Part shown: one piece after another, positions 51,501 to 61,233 of the stretch
How positions within the stretch are numbered: the stretch's first letter is position 1
Layout: each line of letters starts with the position of its first letter
DNA from: Smithella sp.
GTDB lineage: Bacteria > Desulfobacterota > Syntrophia > Syntrophales > Smithellaceae
Reading direction: 5' to 3'
Assembly: GCA_018056685.1 (NCBI GenBank)
Contig: JAGPFC010000009.1
Location: forward strand, 1-64,000
Length of the DNA stretch: 64,000 nucleotides
Program-made: the position numbers and the translations under genes
Notes under the pieces: model-generated
Told to the model about the DNA's origin: nothing
What the model saw: the letters and a program-made list of their open reading frames with translations, nothing else
Database searches by the model: none

Positions 51501-53201
51501 ATGGATAAAAGGACCATTCTGGCTGTCGTCCTGTCATTAGCCGTACTTTTTCTGTATCAGATTTTTTTCGCCAAACCACCTGCACCGCCGCAAAAAGTGC
51601 CTGTGCAGGAAACGAAACAGGCAAGCAACGCTACCGTGCTTCAACAACCCCAGCCGGCACCGGCGATTCAAACGCCAAAACCCACCGCTAAAAATATCGT
51701 TGCCTCGACTGAAGAAGCGCCTCAAGATATCCTTGTGGAAACGGAGAATTACAAGGCTGTTTTTTCCACGAGAGGTGCCGCACTGAAATCATTCAAGCTG
51801 AAACATTACCGGCAGGAATGTGAAAAATGTGTCGCCGACATCTGGCCGGCCATAAAAAATGCTGTATCCGGCAATAAACAACCGGCCAAATCCAAGGGTC
51901 ATGAACTTATTGAACTGGTTACGGTTAAAGAAAATATGCCTTATCCGCTTGCCTTGACCTTCCCCGAATCGCAGTCCGCAATTTCAGCCGATTCCATCTA
52001 TCATGCCAGCACAGCCGGTCTGGACATGACAAAAGACAAAAATCAAAAGCGTCTGGTCTTTTCGCGCACTTTCGGTGATGGCATCAAAGTGGAAAAAATT
52101 TTCATGTTCAATCCCGATAATTATTCCGTGGAGCTGGACGTACAGGTTTCCAATCTGACCAGCGCACCCGTCAATCAGGTACCTTATCTGAACTGGTATG
52201 AATATGTGGATCCGAAGCAGGAGGTGGACAGCTACAGCAAGGAAGGCCCTGTCGCCTATGTATCAAAATCCATCAAGCGAAAAAAATCAGCGGAAATATC
52301 GAAAGAGGAAACGATGGGGCCGGATGTCTCCTGGGGCGGATTTGAAAGAAAATATTTTATGGCGGTGATTATTCCGGAAAATCCTTCACTGACGAGCATC
52401 AACATGTCAAGAGATGCCAACAACATGGTGGCGGTAAATCTCAAAGGCACAAAAAATACCATACCGCCGGATCAGTCCGGCACTTTCAAATATAATCTCT
52501 TCATCGGTCCGAAAGATTACGCCATGCTCAAGGAACTGGGATTATCTCTGGAAGAAGCCATTGAATTTGAGTCCTTCATACCGGGCCTGAAATGGCTTTC
52601 CATCGGTTTGTTGATCTTCATTAAATTTCTTCATCAGTTTGTCGGCAATTATGGCGTGGCCATCATTATTCTGACGATTCTGATCAAGATCGTCTTCTGG
52701 CCCCTGGGCAATATCAGCTACAAATCCATGAAAGAAATGCAGAAGATACAACCAAAAATTACCGCCCTTCGGGAAAAATACAAGGACGATCAGGCCAAGC
52801 TGGGACAGGAAACCATGGCGCTTTACAAAGCGCATAAAGTCAATCCCTTCGGCGGATGCCTGCCGATCCTGATTCAGATTCCCGTGTTCATCGGCCTATA
52901 CAACACACTGCTTTATGCCATTGAACTGCGTCACTCGCCGTTCTTCTGGTGGATCCAGGATTTGTCGGCTAAAGATCCTTATTACATCACGCCGATCGTC
53001 ATGGGTGCGACGCAGTTTATTCAGCAGAAAATGACACCCACGGTGGGCGATCCCATGCAGGCCAAGATCATGCTGGCCATGCCCGTAATTTTTACGTTCA
53101 TCTTTTTGAATTTCCCTTCAGGGCTGGTCATTTACTGGTTATTAAATAATATTATAAGCATCGGTCAACAGATCTACATTAACAAGAAATTCGCTGATTG
53201 A
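51501..53201 (+). CDS. yidC: Membrane protein insertase YidC
   Basis: A 566-residue insertase. It has an N-terminal membrane anchor (about 6-22), a Pro/Gln-rich linker and a large periplasmic beta domain (about 75-350). The conserved membrane core (about 355-560) includes GNYGVAIIILTILIKIVFWP, KMQxIQPK-type MKEMQKIQPKITALREKYK and NPFGGCLPILIQIPVFIGLY. The length fits Gram-negative YidC. It inserts and folds inner-membrane proteins, including ATP synthase subunit c in other bacteria. Confidence 0.96.
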   Translation: MDKRTILAVVLSLAVLFLYQIFFAKPPAPPQKVPVQETKQASNATVLQQPQPAPAIQTPKPTAKNIVASTEEAPQDILVETENYKAVFSTRGAALKSFKLKHYRQECEKCVADIWPAIKNAVSGNKQPAKSKGHELIELVTVKENMPYPLALTFPESQSAISADSIYHASTAGLDMTKDKNQKRLVFSRTFGDGIKVEKIFMFNPDNYSVELDVQVSNLTSAPVNQVPYLNWYEYVDPKQEVDSYSKEGPVAYVSKSIKRKKSAEISKEETMGPDVSWGGFERKYFMAVIIPENPSLTSINMSRDANNMVAVNLKGTKNTIPPDQSGTFKYNLFIGPKDYAMLKELGLSLEEAIEFESFIPGLKWLSIGLLIFIKFLHQFVGNYGVAIIILTILIKIVFWPLGNISYKSMKEMQKIQPKITALREKYKDDQAKLGQETMALYKAHKVNPFGGCLPILIQIPVFIGLYNTLLYAIELRHSPFFWWIQDLSAKDPYYITPIVMGATQFIQQKMTPTVGDPMQAKIMLAMPVIFTFIFLNFPSGLVIYWLLNNIISIGQQIYINKKFAD

Positions 53202-53220
53202 TGCACGTTGAGGATGAGAA

Positions 53221-54087
53221 ATGAGTTCTGAAATTATTGAAATAGAAGAGAAAACAATTGATGAAGCCATTGAAAAAGCATGTCTGCAATTCGGTGTACC
53301 CCGCGAAAAATTAAACATTGAAATCGTCTCCGCGGAGTCCGGAGGATTTTTAGGTCTTTTTTCCAAAAAAGCAAAGATCCGTGCATCGTTGCTTGCGCTG
53401 AATATTGATTTTAATTTTAATGAAATCAAAAAAGAAAATATCCCGGAGATAAAAGAAGAAGAAAAAGAAAAAAAGACCACGGACGATTTCAAAGAAAAAA
53501 CCGAAATAAAAAAAGAACCGGCTAAAAGACACAAAAAAGAAATCATCAAAGAGAAGCCTTCGGTGAAGATGGAAAAAGAGGTTGTTTATATTGACAATTC
53601 AACGATGGCGGTAAAAGCCCAGGAGCTTCTGGAAGGAATTTTACAGAGAATGTCTCCGGAATACCACGCCACTGTCAGAGAAACGCAGGAAAAAATAATC
53701 CTGGGTATTGAAGGCGATGAAAGCGGTTTGCTCATCGGCAAACGGGGACAGCACCTAGATGCTCTTCAGTATATCATGAACAAGGCCATCAATAAAATCG
53801 ACGCCGAACATAAAATGATTCTCATTGACTCGGGAGAATACCGTAAAAGAAGAGAAGAGTTCTTATTGGGTCTGGCAGAGAAAATAAGAGAGAAGGTGAA
53901 AAAAACGAGGAAACCCGTATCGATCGCCAACATGAACGCCCACGATCGCCGTATTATTCACATGTTTTTACAGGAAGATGCCTCACTGGTGACGCAAAGC
54001 CGGGGTGAAGGCAAGTACAGAAAGATCGTTATTCTTCCCGCAAGAACCGGCAACGCCAGACGAAGCAGAGAAAAAAAACGTGATTAG
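53221..54087 (+). CDS. jag: Jag/KhpB-type RNA-binding protein
   Basis: A 288-residue protein with an N-terminal Jag_N domain (about 5-55; GGFLGLFSKKAKI), a Lys/Glu-rich low-complexity linker (about 70-125), a KH domain (about 130-205; GLLIGKRGQHLDALQYIMN) and a C-terminal R3H domain (MNAHDRRIIHMFLQED). It binds single-stranded RNA and is normally encoded next to yidC, as here (19-base gap). The charged linker is longer than in many relatives. Confidence 0.94.
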   Translation: MSSEIIEIEEKTIDEAIEKACLQFGVPREKLNIEIVSAESGGFLGLFSKKAKIRASLLALNIDFNFNEIKKENIPEIKEEEKEKKTTDDFKEKTEIKKEPAKRHKKEIIKEKPSVKMEKEVVYIDNSTMAVKAQELLEGILQRMSPEYHATVRETQEKIILGIEGDESGLLIGKRGQHLDALQYIMNKAINKIDAEHKMILIDSGEYRKRREEFLLGLAEKIREKVKKTRKPVSIANMNAHDRRIIHMFLQEDASLVTQSRGEGKYRKIVILPARTGNARRSREKKRD

Positions 54088-54135
54088 TTATTTCACCACT
54101 TCAATAATGACAAGTTAAAGGGGAAGTCCCCGACT

Positions 54136-55515
54136 GTGCTTCGCCAGGATACCATAGCAGCCATCGCAACGCCTTTCGGTATGTCCGGAATCGGCATCAT
54201 CCGGATGAGCGGCCCCGAAGCTCTCGCGATTGCCCGCCGCATTTTTCAGCCTTCCAGCGGAAAATGCAAATGGCAAAGCCATCAACTTTATCACGGGGAT
54301 ATCGTTTCCGCCGACACCAGAACCATTCTGGATGAAGTTCTAATCTCATTCATGCAAAGCCCCCGGTCTTTCACCGGTGAAGACGTAGTCGAAATCAACT
54401 GCCACGGCAATCCTTTCATCATCGAAGCCATCCTGACACAACTTCAGGAAATGGGATGCCGCATGGCCCGTCCCGGAGAGTTTTCTGAACGCGCCTTTCT
54501 CAATAATCGTCTTGACCTTTCTCAGGCGGAAGCGCTGGCGACGATGATTTCCGCCAAGTCGGTCAAAGCTTACGCCATGGGGCTTGCCCAATTGAAGGGA
54601 TCCCTTAGCAAAGAAATAGAAGATCTGCGATCTTTACTCATCGAAGCGTTGTCCGGACTGGAAGCGTCGATTGATTTTACAGAAGACACGTCAGGAGAAA
54701 GCATCCCGGAAGTGCCGCTTCAAATCGATCAGGCTATCGAGCGGATGCGAAAACTTCTTTCCTCATACAGCGCGGCAAGAGCTTATACAGAGGGCATTCA
54801 TGTCACCATCACGGGGAAACCCAACGTGGGGAAATCCAGCCTGCTCAACGCGCTCACCGGCAGAAAGAAAGCCATAGTCACCGATATTCCGGGAACAACA
54901 CGCGATCTGATCACGGACACGATCACAGTTAACGGCATTCCGGTCCACATCATGGACACAGCCGGAATCCGGGAACCGCAAAACGTGATTGAACAGGAAG
55001 GCATCTCGCTGGTCTGGGAAAGCCTGGCACAGGCGGATGTCGTCATCGTAATGCTGGATGTCAGCAAACCGCTGACCGATGAAGACAAAATGATCATGGA
55101 TAAAAACAATTCGGGAAAAATCATTGTGGCGATCAACAAAATTGATCTGCCTTGCGCGTGGGATCAGAAAACCATTGCGCAACGGTTTCCTCCGGAGACA
55201 AGCATCATGGAAATCTCCGCGAAATCAGGTATCGGACTTCCGGAATTGAAAAAATCAATCATTGATTTATCAGTCGGCCATGAATTGGCAGACAGCAGCA
55301 GAAAAGTGATTACCAATCTGCGCCATAAACTGGCCCTGGAAAAAGCCTGTGAAAATATTCAACACGCCAAAGAAAGCATCGCCAGCGGGTTATCTTTTGA
55401 ATTTACGTCTTTTGATTTGCGCGAAGCGCTGGATAATCTGGATGAAATAACCGGCAGAAAAATGAACGATGAAATACTGGATAAAATATTTTCCAGCTTC
55501 TGCATCGGCAAGTGA
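54136..55515 (+). CDS. mnmE: tRNA modification GTPase MnmE
   Basis: A 459-residue protein. The N-terminal folate-binding domain has TIAAIATPFGMSGIGIIRMS. The central helical domain contains a G domain with G1 GKPNVGKSSLLNAL, G2 IPGTTRDLI, G3 DTAGIR and G4 NKID. It ends in the catalytic C-terminal CIGK. With MnmG (not in the window) it modifies U34 of certain tRNAs. It starts at a GTG (54136) with AAAGGGGAAG upstream. Confidence 0.96.
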   Translation: MLRQDTIAAIATPFGMSGIGIIRMSGPEALAIARRIFQPSSGKCKWQSHQLYHGDIVSADTRTILDEVLISFMQSPRSFTGEDVVEINCHGNPFIIEAILTQLQEMGCRMARPGEFSERAFLNNRLDLSQAEALATMISAKSVKAYAMGLAQLKGSLSKEIEDLRSLLIEALSGLEASIDFTEDTSGESIPEVPLQIDQAIERMRKLLSSYSAARAYTEGIHVTITGKPNVGKSSLLNALTGRKKAIVTDIPGTTRDLITDTITVNGIPVHIMDTAGIREPQNVIEQEGISLVWESLAQADVVIVMLDVSKPLTDEDKMIMDKNNSGKIIVAINKIDLPCAWDQKTIAQRFPPETSIMEISAKSGIGLPELKKSIIDLSVGHELADSSRKVITNLRHKLALEKACENIQHAKESIASGLSFEFTSFDLREALDNLDEITGRKMNDEILDKIFSSFCIGK

Positions 55516-55539
55516 TGTTTTTTCATAACTCAAGGTTGC

Positions 55540-55887
55540 CTAGTCGGATTGCTTGACTTTTCTGCGTGTTTTCTTCACCATCTCCCCGGCAGGATCTTTG
55601 GACTTTTCAAAGACATACGATTTGATTTTTGCGGCAATACCTAATTTATGATCTTTTTTTTCAACTCGGACAATCTTGCCCCGGCATTTCAAATGCACCG
55701 GGCGCTTCGGATCAACGTATTCCAGTACAATCGTGAATTCTATCGTATGTCCGGGAGCAAATGACTGATCCGTTTCAAAAAAAATACCGGAACTGCTGAA
55801 GTCGCGGGTCACACCGTGAGTGCTTTCCAGTTTAACAGGAAATGCGCCCCTGTGACGTATCGTCCGTCTATTTTCGCAATCTTTCAA
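55540..55887 (-). CDS. PilZ-domain protein
   Basis: A 115-residue protein with the c-di-GMP-binding pattern of PilZ: NRRTIRHRGAFPVKL at the N terminus, then SSSGIFFETD. PilZ signatures are RxxxR and D/NxSxxG; the RTIRHR and RDFSSSG segments fit. No other domain. It would be a c-di-GMP effector, perhaps for motility or surface polysaccharide. It converges on mnmE with a 24-base gap. Confidence 0.85.
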   Translation of the reverse strand: MKDCENRRTIRHRGAFPVKLESTHGVTRDFSSSGIFFETDQSFAPGHTIEFTIVLEYVDPKRPVHLKCRGKIVRVEKKDHKLGIAAKIKSYVFEKSKDPAGEMVKKTRRKVKQSD

Positions 55888-56041
55888 GGTTGCTCCTCCA
55901 GGACGTTTTCATAAAAGATTTCAGCAATTACAAATTAATTTTTTTCCTATACCCTATGAACAAAAATAAAGAAAGACTGATTTCACACAGCAAACCGAAA
56001 ACGATAAAACCTGATTACATTATTTTTCAACGACCGCTGTT

Positions 56042-56788
56042 TTAATTTTCTTTCAATCCTTCGATAAAAGCCAAAACGTTTCCGCCCAGAACGTTATGAT
56101 TGTAGCCGCCTTCCAGAATGCCGAAACATCCGCCGTTGTTGCGCCGGGCTGTTTCCCGCACCAGTTTCCCCATGTAGTGGTAGTCTTCCGTTTTCAGAAG
56201 CCCTCCCCAATCGGCTTCGTGATTGTCAAAACCGGCGGACACGGCAATCATATCGGCATCCGTTGCTCCCAGATCATCCTGAACATTTTTCAAATATTCA
56301 TTGCGATTGGCGGAGGCGGGATTCAGGATGGTCACATAGCCTCTATTCCCCAGAATATTGACGTTCCCGTCCCCGTAATGAAGATCGAAATCCAGAATAA
56401 AAGCTTTTTTGATTTTACCTTCCCTTTTGAGCTTTTCCAGAGCGATTGACATGTTATTGAAATAGCAAAAGCCCCAGGCGCTGCCTGATGAAGCGTGGTG
56501 TCCGGGTGGACGAATCAGTGCAAAGCACGGCTCTGTCAAACCGATTTGCGCCGCCATCATCGCGCCGCCGGCGGCCAGAGCGGCAATCTCATAAACCCCT
56601 TCACGCTCGACCGACCGGATATGCTCGGGCGTGTGTACGGAGAGAATATCCTCTCGTGTTGCCGCAACCGGTTCGACAAAAGTAAACCTGCCGCGCAGCG
56701 CCTTTTCCACGGCTTGAATTCTGCCGGGGGCGGAAGCAGGATCATTTGAATAAACTTCGTTGTAATCTTCATGATAAACGACTTTCAT
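56042..56788 (-). CDS. Class II histone-deacetylase-like amidohydrolase
   Basis: A 248-residue Zn hydrolase of the arginase/deacetylase fold: PPGHHASSGSAWGFCYFNN with the active-site His pair, zinc ligands in LDFDLHYGDGN, AGFDNHEADWGG and EGGYNHNVLGG. Bacterial members deacylate small amides, polyamines or protein lysines. The start at 56788 follows AAGGAGGAGGG; an ATG at 56830 is too far upstream. It lies downstream of a sirtuin gene in the same run, hinting at deacylation functions. Shorter than usual (about 300-340). Confidence 0.88.
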   Translation of the reverse strand: MKVVYHEDYNEVYSNDPASAPGRIQAVEKALRGRFTFVEPVAATREDILSVHTPEHIRSVEREGVYEIAALAAGGAMMAAQIGLTEPCFALIRPPGHHASSGSAWGFCYFNNMSIALEKLKREGKIKKAFILDFDLHYGDGNVNILGNRGYVTILNPASANRNEYLKNVQDDLGATDADMIAVSAGFDNHEADWGGLLKTEDYHYMGKLVRETARRNNGGCFGILEGGYNHNVLGGNVLAFIEGLKEN

Positions 56789-56810
56789 ACCCTCCTCCTT
56801 TGACAGGCTG

Positions 56811-57263
56811 TCATGATTCCGACTTGACAAATCCCAGTGAACTTAAAGCTTTGATCGTATTTTGAGACACCGGCAATTCCTGTAACTCTGCGGCGGAAAG
56901 CCAGCGAGCTTCCAGTGCGTCATCCGCCCCTTTCGGTACACCGGCCACATATTCAGCGGCGAAATCAATTATCACGAAATGAAACTTTATTTTTTTCTCA
57001 TCATCGCGTTCGATAAAATCGAATACATAAACGCAATCACCGACTTTGATGGTGACACCCGTCTCCTCCAGGATTTCACGCGCGGCGCACTCCTGTAAGG
57101 TCTCACCGAGTTTCAAAGTTCCGCCGGGAATCGCCCACAATCCCCTGCTTGGTTCAGCCCCACGTTTTACCAGCAGAACCTTTCTGTTTTGAATGGTAAT
57201 CGCCCCGACGCCGACACGTGGTTCTATGGGATAAGCTTTACCGGATTGATTTTCCAAATTCAT
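56811..57263 (-). CDS. Nudix hydrolase
   Basis: A 150-residue protein with a complete Nudix box (GGTLKLGETLQECA followed by REILEETGV). It hydrolyses a nucleoside diphosphate linked to another group; the RGLWAIPGG motif is typical of ADP-ribose pyrophosphatase/MutT-like members. Its start overlaps the end of the upstream TANGO2-type gene by 26 bases. An ADP-ribose-type substrate would fit the nearby sirtuin, but this is speculation. Confidence 0.92.
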   Translation of the reverse strand: MNLENQSGKAYPIEPRVGVGAITIQNRKVLLVKRGAEPSRGLWAIPGGTLKLGETLQECAAREILEETGVTIKVGDCVYVFDFIERDDEKKIKFHFVIIDFAAEYVAGVPKGADDALEARWLSAAELQELPVSQNTIKALSSLGFVKSES

Positions 57264-58029
57264 TCCTCTTCAGAACAAAAGAAAAACGGCTCACGATCCA
57301 TGGTTCATGCTGTCCGTCAAAGACTTTTTCCACAAATCTTACACGCCTGTTTTTCCCCACAATCAGAACCGTGGAAGAGCGCGTCCCGTAGATCGGACTT
57401 TCGATAAAGATAGAGGATAAAAGCCTCTCCCATTCCAACCCCACGCCTGTGGAGGGCAGTTGATCATCCGGAGGCACGCGGCGATCCGCCAGCAGATCAA
57501 ACAACGCTTCTTCCAGAGCATCCCCTTTCTTCGCCAGCGCTGCTTTCAGCATTCTTTTGCTTCTGGCAACTTTCGGCCATGGCGAATCCAGGAGGTGATT
57601 GCTCAAGCCGTATATTCCCGGCTTCAGTTTTTGCTTTTCTCCGCGGCTGGAAAAAACACACAGGTTATCGTCGTCGCCTAAAAGCAAATTAAAACCGTTA
57701 TACCGATCAACCTGTGGGGCAATCTTTTTCAGATACTGCTCAGGATTGTATTTGCCGGTAAGGTAGCGGCTGACGAGTTTGCCGCGTGATAACGCGTCGC
57801 TTTTGAGCGTCAAAGGGTCGCGATAATTGGTCACGGCGGAAATTTTTCCGTGCTTCGTTATACCCAGCCAGGTGCCGCCGCTTTTCAGATCTCGACCGCC
57901 CAGAACATCAGGATTGTCTTTCCAGAAATCAGCCGAAGCGGAAGGCCGCTCATAGAATTCATCGCGGTTAGCGGCCAGAACTAATCTGTATGATGGATGA
58001 ACATGATAAGCAAATACAATCAGGCACAT
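57238..58029 (-). CDS. NRDE/TANGO2 family protein
   Basis: A 263-residue protein beginning MCLIVFAYHVHPSYRLVLAANRDE-like, with Cys2 as the possible N-terminal nucleophile, the defining NRDE motif, then GGRDLKSGGTWLGI and YGTRSSTVLIV. The fold resembles Ntn hydrolases; eukaryotic TANGO2 has been linked to heme and lipid handling. The biochemical role in bacteria is not established. It follows the sirtuin gene by 33 bases. Confidence 0.9.
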   Translation of the reverse strand: MCLIVFAYHVHPSYRLVLAANRDEFYERPSASADFWKDNPDVLGGRDLKSGGTWLGITKHGKISAVTNYRDPLTLKSDALSRGKLVSRYLTGKYNPEQYLKKIAPQVDRYNGFNLLLGDDDNLCVFSSRGEKQKLKPGIYGLSNHLLDSPWPKVARSKRMLKAALAKKGDALEEALFDLLADRRVPPDDQLPSTGVGLEWERLLSSIFIESPIYGTRSSTVLIVGKNRRVRFVEKVFDGQHEPWIVSRFSFVLKRNEFGKSIR

Positions 58030-58062
58030 TTTAGTGATCCACCCAATAAAAATAAGATTTGG

Positions 58063-58827
58063 TCAGATGATCTCCCTTAATCGGGTCATGATTCTGGTCA
58101 TGGTGTCTCCCGCCGGAGCGTTTATAAAGACATCGGCTATCTCATCCTGACCGGTCTGTCCCATATTGATAATGACGATCTTTGCGCCGGATTGCTTGGC
58201 ATACAGTGGCATATAGGCAGCGGGATAAACAACCAGCGAAGAACCGATCACCATGAATAAATCACACTGTTCCGATTCCCGCTCCGCCATCCTCAATGTT
58301 TCCTGTGGAAGCATTTCGCCGAAAAAAACAACACCCGGTTTAAGAATCCCGCGGCATTTTTCACATACCGGAAAATGATCAGGAGATGGATGTTTTTTTC
58401 TCATTTCATCGACAGGATAACGCCCGCCGCAATCAAGACAGACCAGCCATTGCATATTACCGTGTAATTCGTGAACCTTCTGGGGATTGTTCCCCGCCTT
58501 CTGGTGCAGATTGTCAATGTTCTGGGTAATCACCGCACTCAATTTATTCATCTTCTCCAGTTCGGCTATGGCCAGATGAGCACGATTGGGCGCCGCATCG
58601 AGAAGTGCTCCGCCTTCTACAAACAGATACCATACCTTCCTGCGTGTCTCTCTTGAACGCAGAAACCGGTCAATGGTAAAATCTTCGGGATCAACTTTTG
58701 TCCAGAGCCCATCCGGTCCGCGGAAATCCGGAATACCGGATTCCGTGCTGATGCCGGCGCCGGTAAATACAACCAATCTCTTTGATGACGCAATCATTTC
58801 CGCGACTTTATTTATTTTTGCTTCCAT
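58063..58827 (-). CDS. cobB: Sir2-family NAD-dependent protein deacylase
   Basis: A 254-residue sirtuin: FTGAGISTESGIPDFRG, catalytic TQNIDNLHQKAG and HGN, and a zinc site of four Cys (CLDCGG and CEKCRG). GSSLVVYPAA completes the NAD pocket. It removes acyl groups from protein lysines using NAD. The start overlaps the end of tyrA by 16 bases, so it belongs to the aro operon. In an organism rich in reactive acyl-CoAs, deacylation would be useful (inference). Confidence 0.94.
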   Translation of the reverse strand: MEAKINKVAEMIASSKRLVVFTGAGISTESGIPDFRGPDGLWTKVDPEDFTIDRFLRSRETRRKVWYLFVEGGALLDAAPNRAHLAIAELEKMNKLSAVITQNIDNLHQKAGNNPQKVHELHGNMQWLVCLDCGGRYPVDEMRKKHPSPDHFPVCEKCRGILKPGVVFFGEMLPQETLRMAERESEQCDLFMVIGSSLVVYPAAYMPLYAKQSGAKIVIINMGQTGQDEIADVFINAPAGDTMTRIMTRLREII

Positions 58828-59594
58828 AAATTCTTCGCTGCCTTCTCCAGAGCCGATGTCGATTCCAAACGGCTACCCAGTTTGATTTTTGCATGAATGT
58901 CCTGAAGCGCTTGTTCGTAGATATCCAGCATATGACCGGTGTGAGGGTTTCCCGTGATGATATCGACATACAGTGCCGGACTTTCCATGAATACTTTTCT
59001 CATAATATCCATCTTCGTCCGGAAAATCGGCGTAGAAAATTTCTTGATTTCCGCGGGTGTAATTTTCGTTCCGGCCAGCGCCATCCCCAGCGAGATTGTA
59101 TTGAGGTGATTGAGCACCTGAATAATGGCCATCATTTTATCGTGTTTTTCGGGAGTTGCTTCCGATACCGCCAATTTATTTTTTTTAAAAATGCCGGTTA
59201 ACCAGTTCAACCATTTCTTCCCGCGTCCCGGACACAAAATCACATTTTGCCCGGTCACATCTTTCAGTTGAGGCCCGAACAGTGGATGACAGCCAATCAC
59301 TTCTGCTGGCGAATTTTTCAGCATCAGTTGAACTGGTTCTTTTTTGAGTGACGTCAAGTCCATTAAAAGCTGATCACCGGTGAGTTGCGGGCCGACCTGC
59401 CGGATGATCTCAGCCGTAACGGAAATGGGAACAGCGACAACAATCACATCACAGAGCCTGGCCAGATCATTGATTTGCAGTCTGGTTTTTCTGCCGCATA
59501 CATGGACGGTGAATTTTTCTTTTTTGAGGAGGCGGGCAAACCATTGACCCATACCGTTGGTGCCGCCGATGATGCCTATTTTTATTTTTTTCAT
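58812..59594 (-). CDS. tyrA: Prephenate dehydrogenase
   Basis: About 260 residues: NAD-binding GIIGGTNGMGQWFARLLK at the start, DVIVVAVPISVTAEIIRQ, LMDLTSLKKEP, EVIGCHPLFGPQ and the helical C-terminal domain. It converts prephenate to 4-hydroxyphenylpyruvate for tyrosine synthesis. The start at 59594 overlaps the aroC stop (ATGA), implying coupled translation. No chorismate mutase domain is fused, unlike the enteric enzyme. Confidence 0.88.
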   Translation of the reverse strand: MKKIKIGIIGGTNGMGQWFARLLKKEKFTVHVCGRKTRLQINDLARLCDVIVVAVPISVTAEIIRQVGPQLTGDQLLMDLTSLKKEPVQLMLKNSPAEVIGCHPLFGPQLKDVTGQNVILCPGRGKKWLNWLTGIFKKNKLAVSEATPEKHDKMMAIIQVLNHLNTISLGMALAGTKITPAEIKKFSTPIFRTKMDIMRKVFMESPALYVDIITGNPHTGHMLDIYEQALQDIHAKIKLGSRLESTSALEKAAKNLWKQK

Positions 59595-60667
59595 CTGCCA
59601 ATCGCTTTCTGCCGGAGCAAATGGTCTGCCACCACCATGCTTACCATCGCTTCGCATACCGGCACGACGCGTGGCAGAACACAAATATCGTGTCTGCCCT
59701 GAATCTCAATGATTTTTTCTTTTCCTTGGGCATCAATCGTGCGCTGAGGTTTGGCAATGGACGGAATCGGTTTGCAGTACGCACGTAAAACAATCTGCTC
59801 GCCATTGGTGATCCCGGCAAGAATTCCTCCCGCGTGATTGGTTTGGAATCCTTTTCGGGTCATCTGGTCATTGGACTGCGATCCCTGCAGACCGGCCATC
59901 ATAAAACCATCGCCCACTTCAACCGCCTTGACTGATCCGATGCTCATCAATGCTTTGGCCAGATCGGCATCCATTTTGTCAAAAACCGGTTCGCCAAGAC
60001 CTGCCGGACAGCCTCTCACAATAATTTCCACCACCCCGCCCAGCGAGTCTCCTTTTTTGCGGACCGCCGCCAGCTTTTTCTCCATCTTTACCGCCGCCTG
60101 AGCATCGGGACAAAACAGAGCATTTTCCAGCACAGACTTTCTTAAATTTTTCTCCGCCGGCATTTGACGGTGGTCAAGGGAGATTGAACCGATGGAGTGC
60201 GTGTAGGCGATCACATCAATCCCTTGCAGGGCAATCAGTTTCGTGGCAACCGCTCCCGCGGCAACACGGGCGGCTGTTTCCCGTCCGGAGGCTCTTCCGC
60301 CACCCCGCCAGTCACGAATACCGTATTTCTTCAGATAGGTGAAGTCTCCCTGTCCGGGACGAAACACGTCTTTCAAGTCATTGTAGGATGAAGATTTCGC
60401 GTCAACATTTCTGATCAATAACGAAATCGGGGTGCCGGTGGTTTTCCCTTCGAAAACCCCGGAAAGAATTTCCACCCGGTCACCTTCTTTCCTCGTCGTT
60501 GAAGCAACTGAGCTCGATGGTTTCCTTCTGTCCAGTGACTGCTGAATATCAGATTCATCCAAGGGCAGCCCCGGAGGACAGCCATCCACCACCGCACCCA
60601 GAGCGGGCCCGTGCGATTCTCCCCAGGTGGTCACGCGAAAAAAACTGCCGATTGTATTGCCGGACAT
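59591..60667 (-). CDS. aroC: Chorismate synthase
   Basis: A 358-residue FMN-dependent enzyme making chorismate from EPSP. Signatures: GESHGPALGAVVDGCPPGLP near the N terminus, DWRGGGRASGRETAARVAAG, and RHDICVLPRVVPV near the end. Full length. Fifth step of the shikimate operon; 14 bases after aroK. Confidence 0.97.
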   Translation of the reverse strand: MSGNTIGSFFRVTTWGESHGPALGAVVDGCPPGLPLDESDIQQSLDRRKPSSSVASTTRKEGDRVEILSGVFEGKTTGTPISLLIRNVDAKSSSYNDLKDVFRPGQGDFTYLKKYGIRDWRGGGRASGRETAARVAAGAVATKLIALQGIDVIAYTHSIGSISLDHRQMPAEKNLRKSVLENALFCPDAQAAVKMEKKLAAVRKKGDSLGGVVEIIVRGCPAGLGEPVFDKMDADLAKALMSIGSVKAVEVGDGFMMAGLQGSQSNDQMTRKGFQTNHAGGILAGITNGEQIVLRAYCKPIPSIAKPQRTIDAQGKEKIIEIQGRHDICVLPRVVPVCEAMVSMVVADHLLRQKAIGR

Positions 60668-60681
60668 TCAAATACCTTTTT

Positions 60682-61233
60682 TTAATTTTTATTTCGTGTC
60701 ATCTTATCTAAAAATCCCGATTTAAGCAAATACTGATAAATCTCCTCGACAATTTGTTCAGGATTTTTGTTCAAAGTATCCACCGTGTAATTGGCGGCGC
60801 GCTCATACAAAGAAAGCCTTTGCTTCATTATTTCTGTCGTTTCCTGAACGATATTTCCTGCTGTGAACTGAGGACGCTTCGCTTCGTGCAGGGCATCCCT
60901 TTTCAGTCTTTCGATAATATCCTGAAGGGGAGCATTCAACCATATGCTTAAACCTGACCGTTTAAAAAAATCAACATTTTCGCTATTGAGAATGACACCG
61001 CCACCGGTAGCAACAACGCAGGAATCTTTTTGCTCAAGAGATTGGACGGCATCCTTTTCCTTCATCCGAAAGGATGGCCAGCCTTCCAGCACCACGATTT
61101 CCTTAATCGGCATGCCTGCGGTTTGTTCGACGATCGTGTCGGTATCGAAGAAAGCCACTTTCAGTTTACGGGACAGAAGGCGCCCAACCGTTGTTTTTCC
61201 GGTCGCCCTATAGCCGATCAGGAAAATCTTCAT
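60682..61233 (-). CDS. aroK: Shikimate kinase
   Basis: A 183-residue P-loop kinase: GYRATGKTTVGRLLS, FFDTDTIVE with the shikimate-binding Asp, VATGGGVIL and the lid region RPQF. It phosphorylates shikimate at O3. Its ATG overlaps the aroA stop by four bases. Confidence 0.95.
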   Translation of the reverse strand: MKIFLIGYRATGKTTVGRLLSRKLKVAFFDTDTIVEQTAGMPIKEIVVLEGWPSFRMKEKDAVQSLEQKDSCVVATGGGVILNSENVDFFKRSGLSIWLNAPLQDIIERLKRDALHEAKRPQFTAGNIVQETTEIMKQRLSLYERAANYTVDTLNKNPEQIVEEIYQYLLKSGFLDKMTRNKN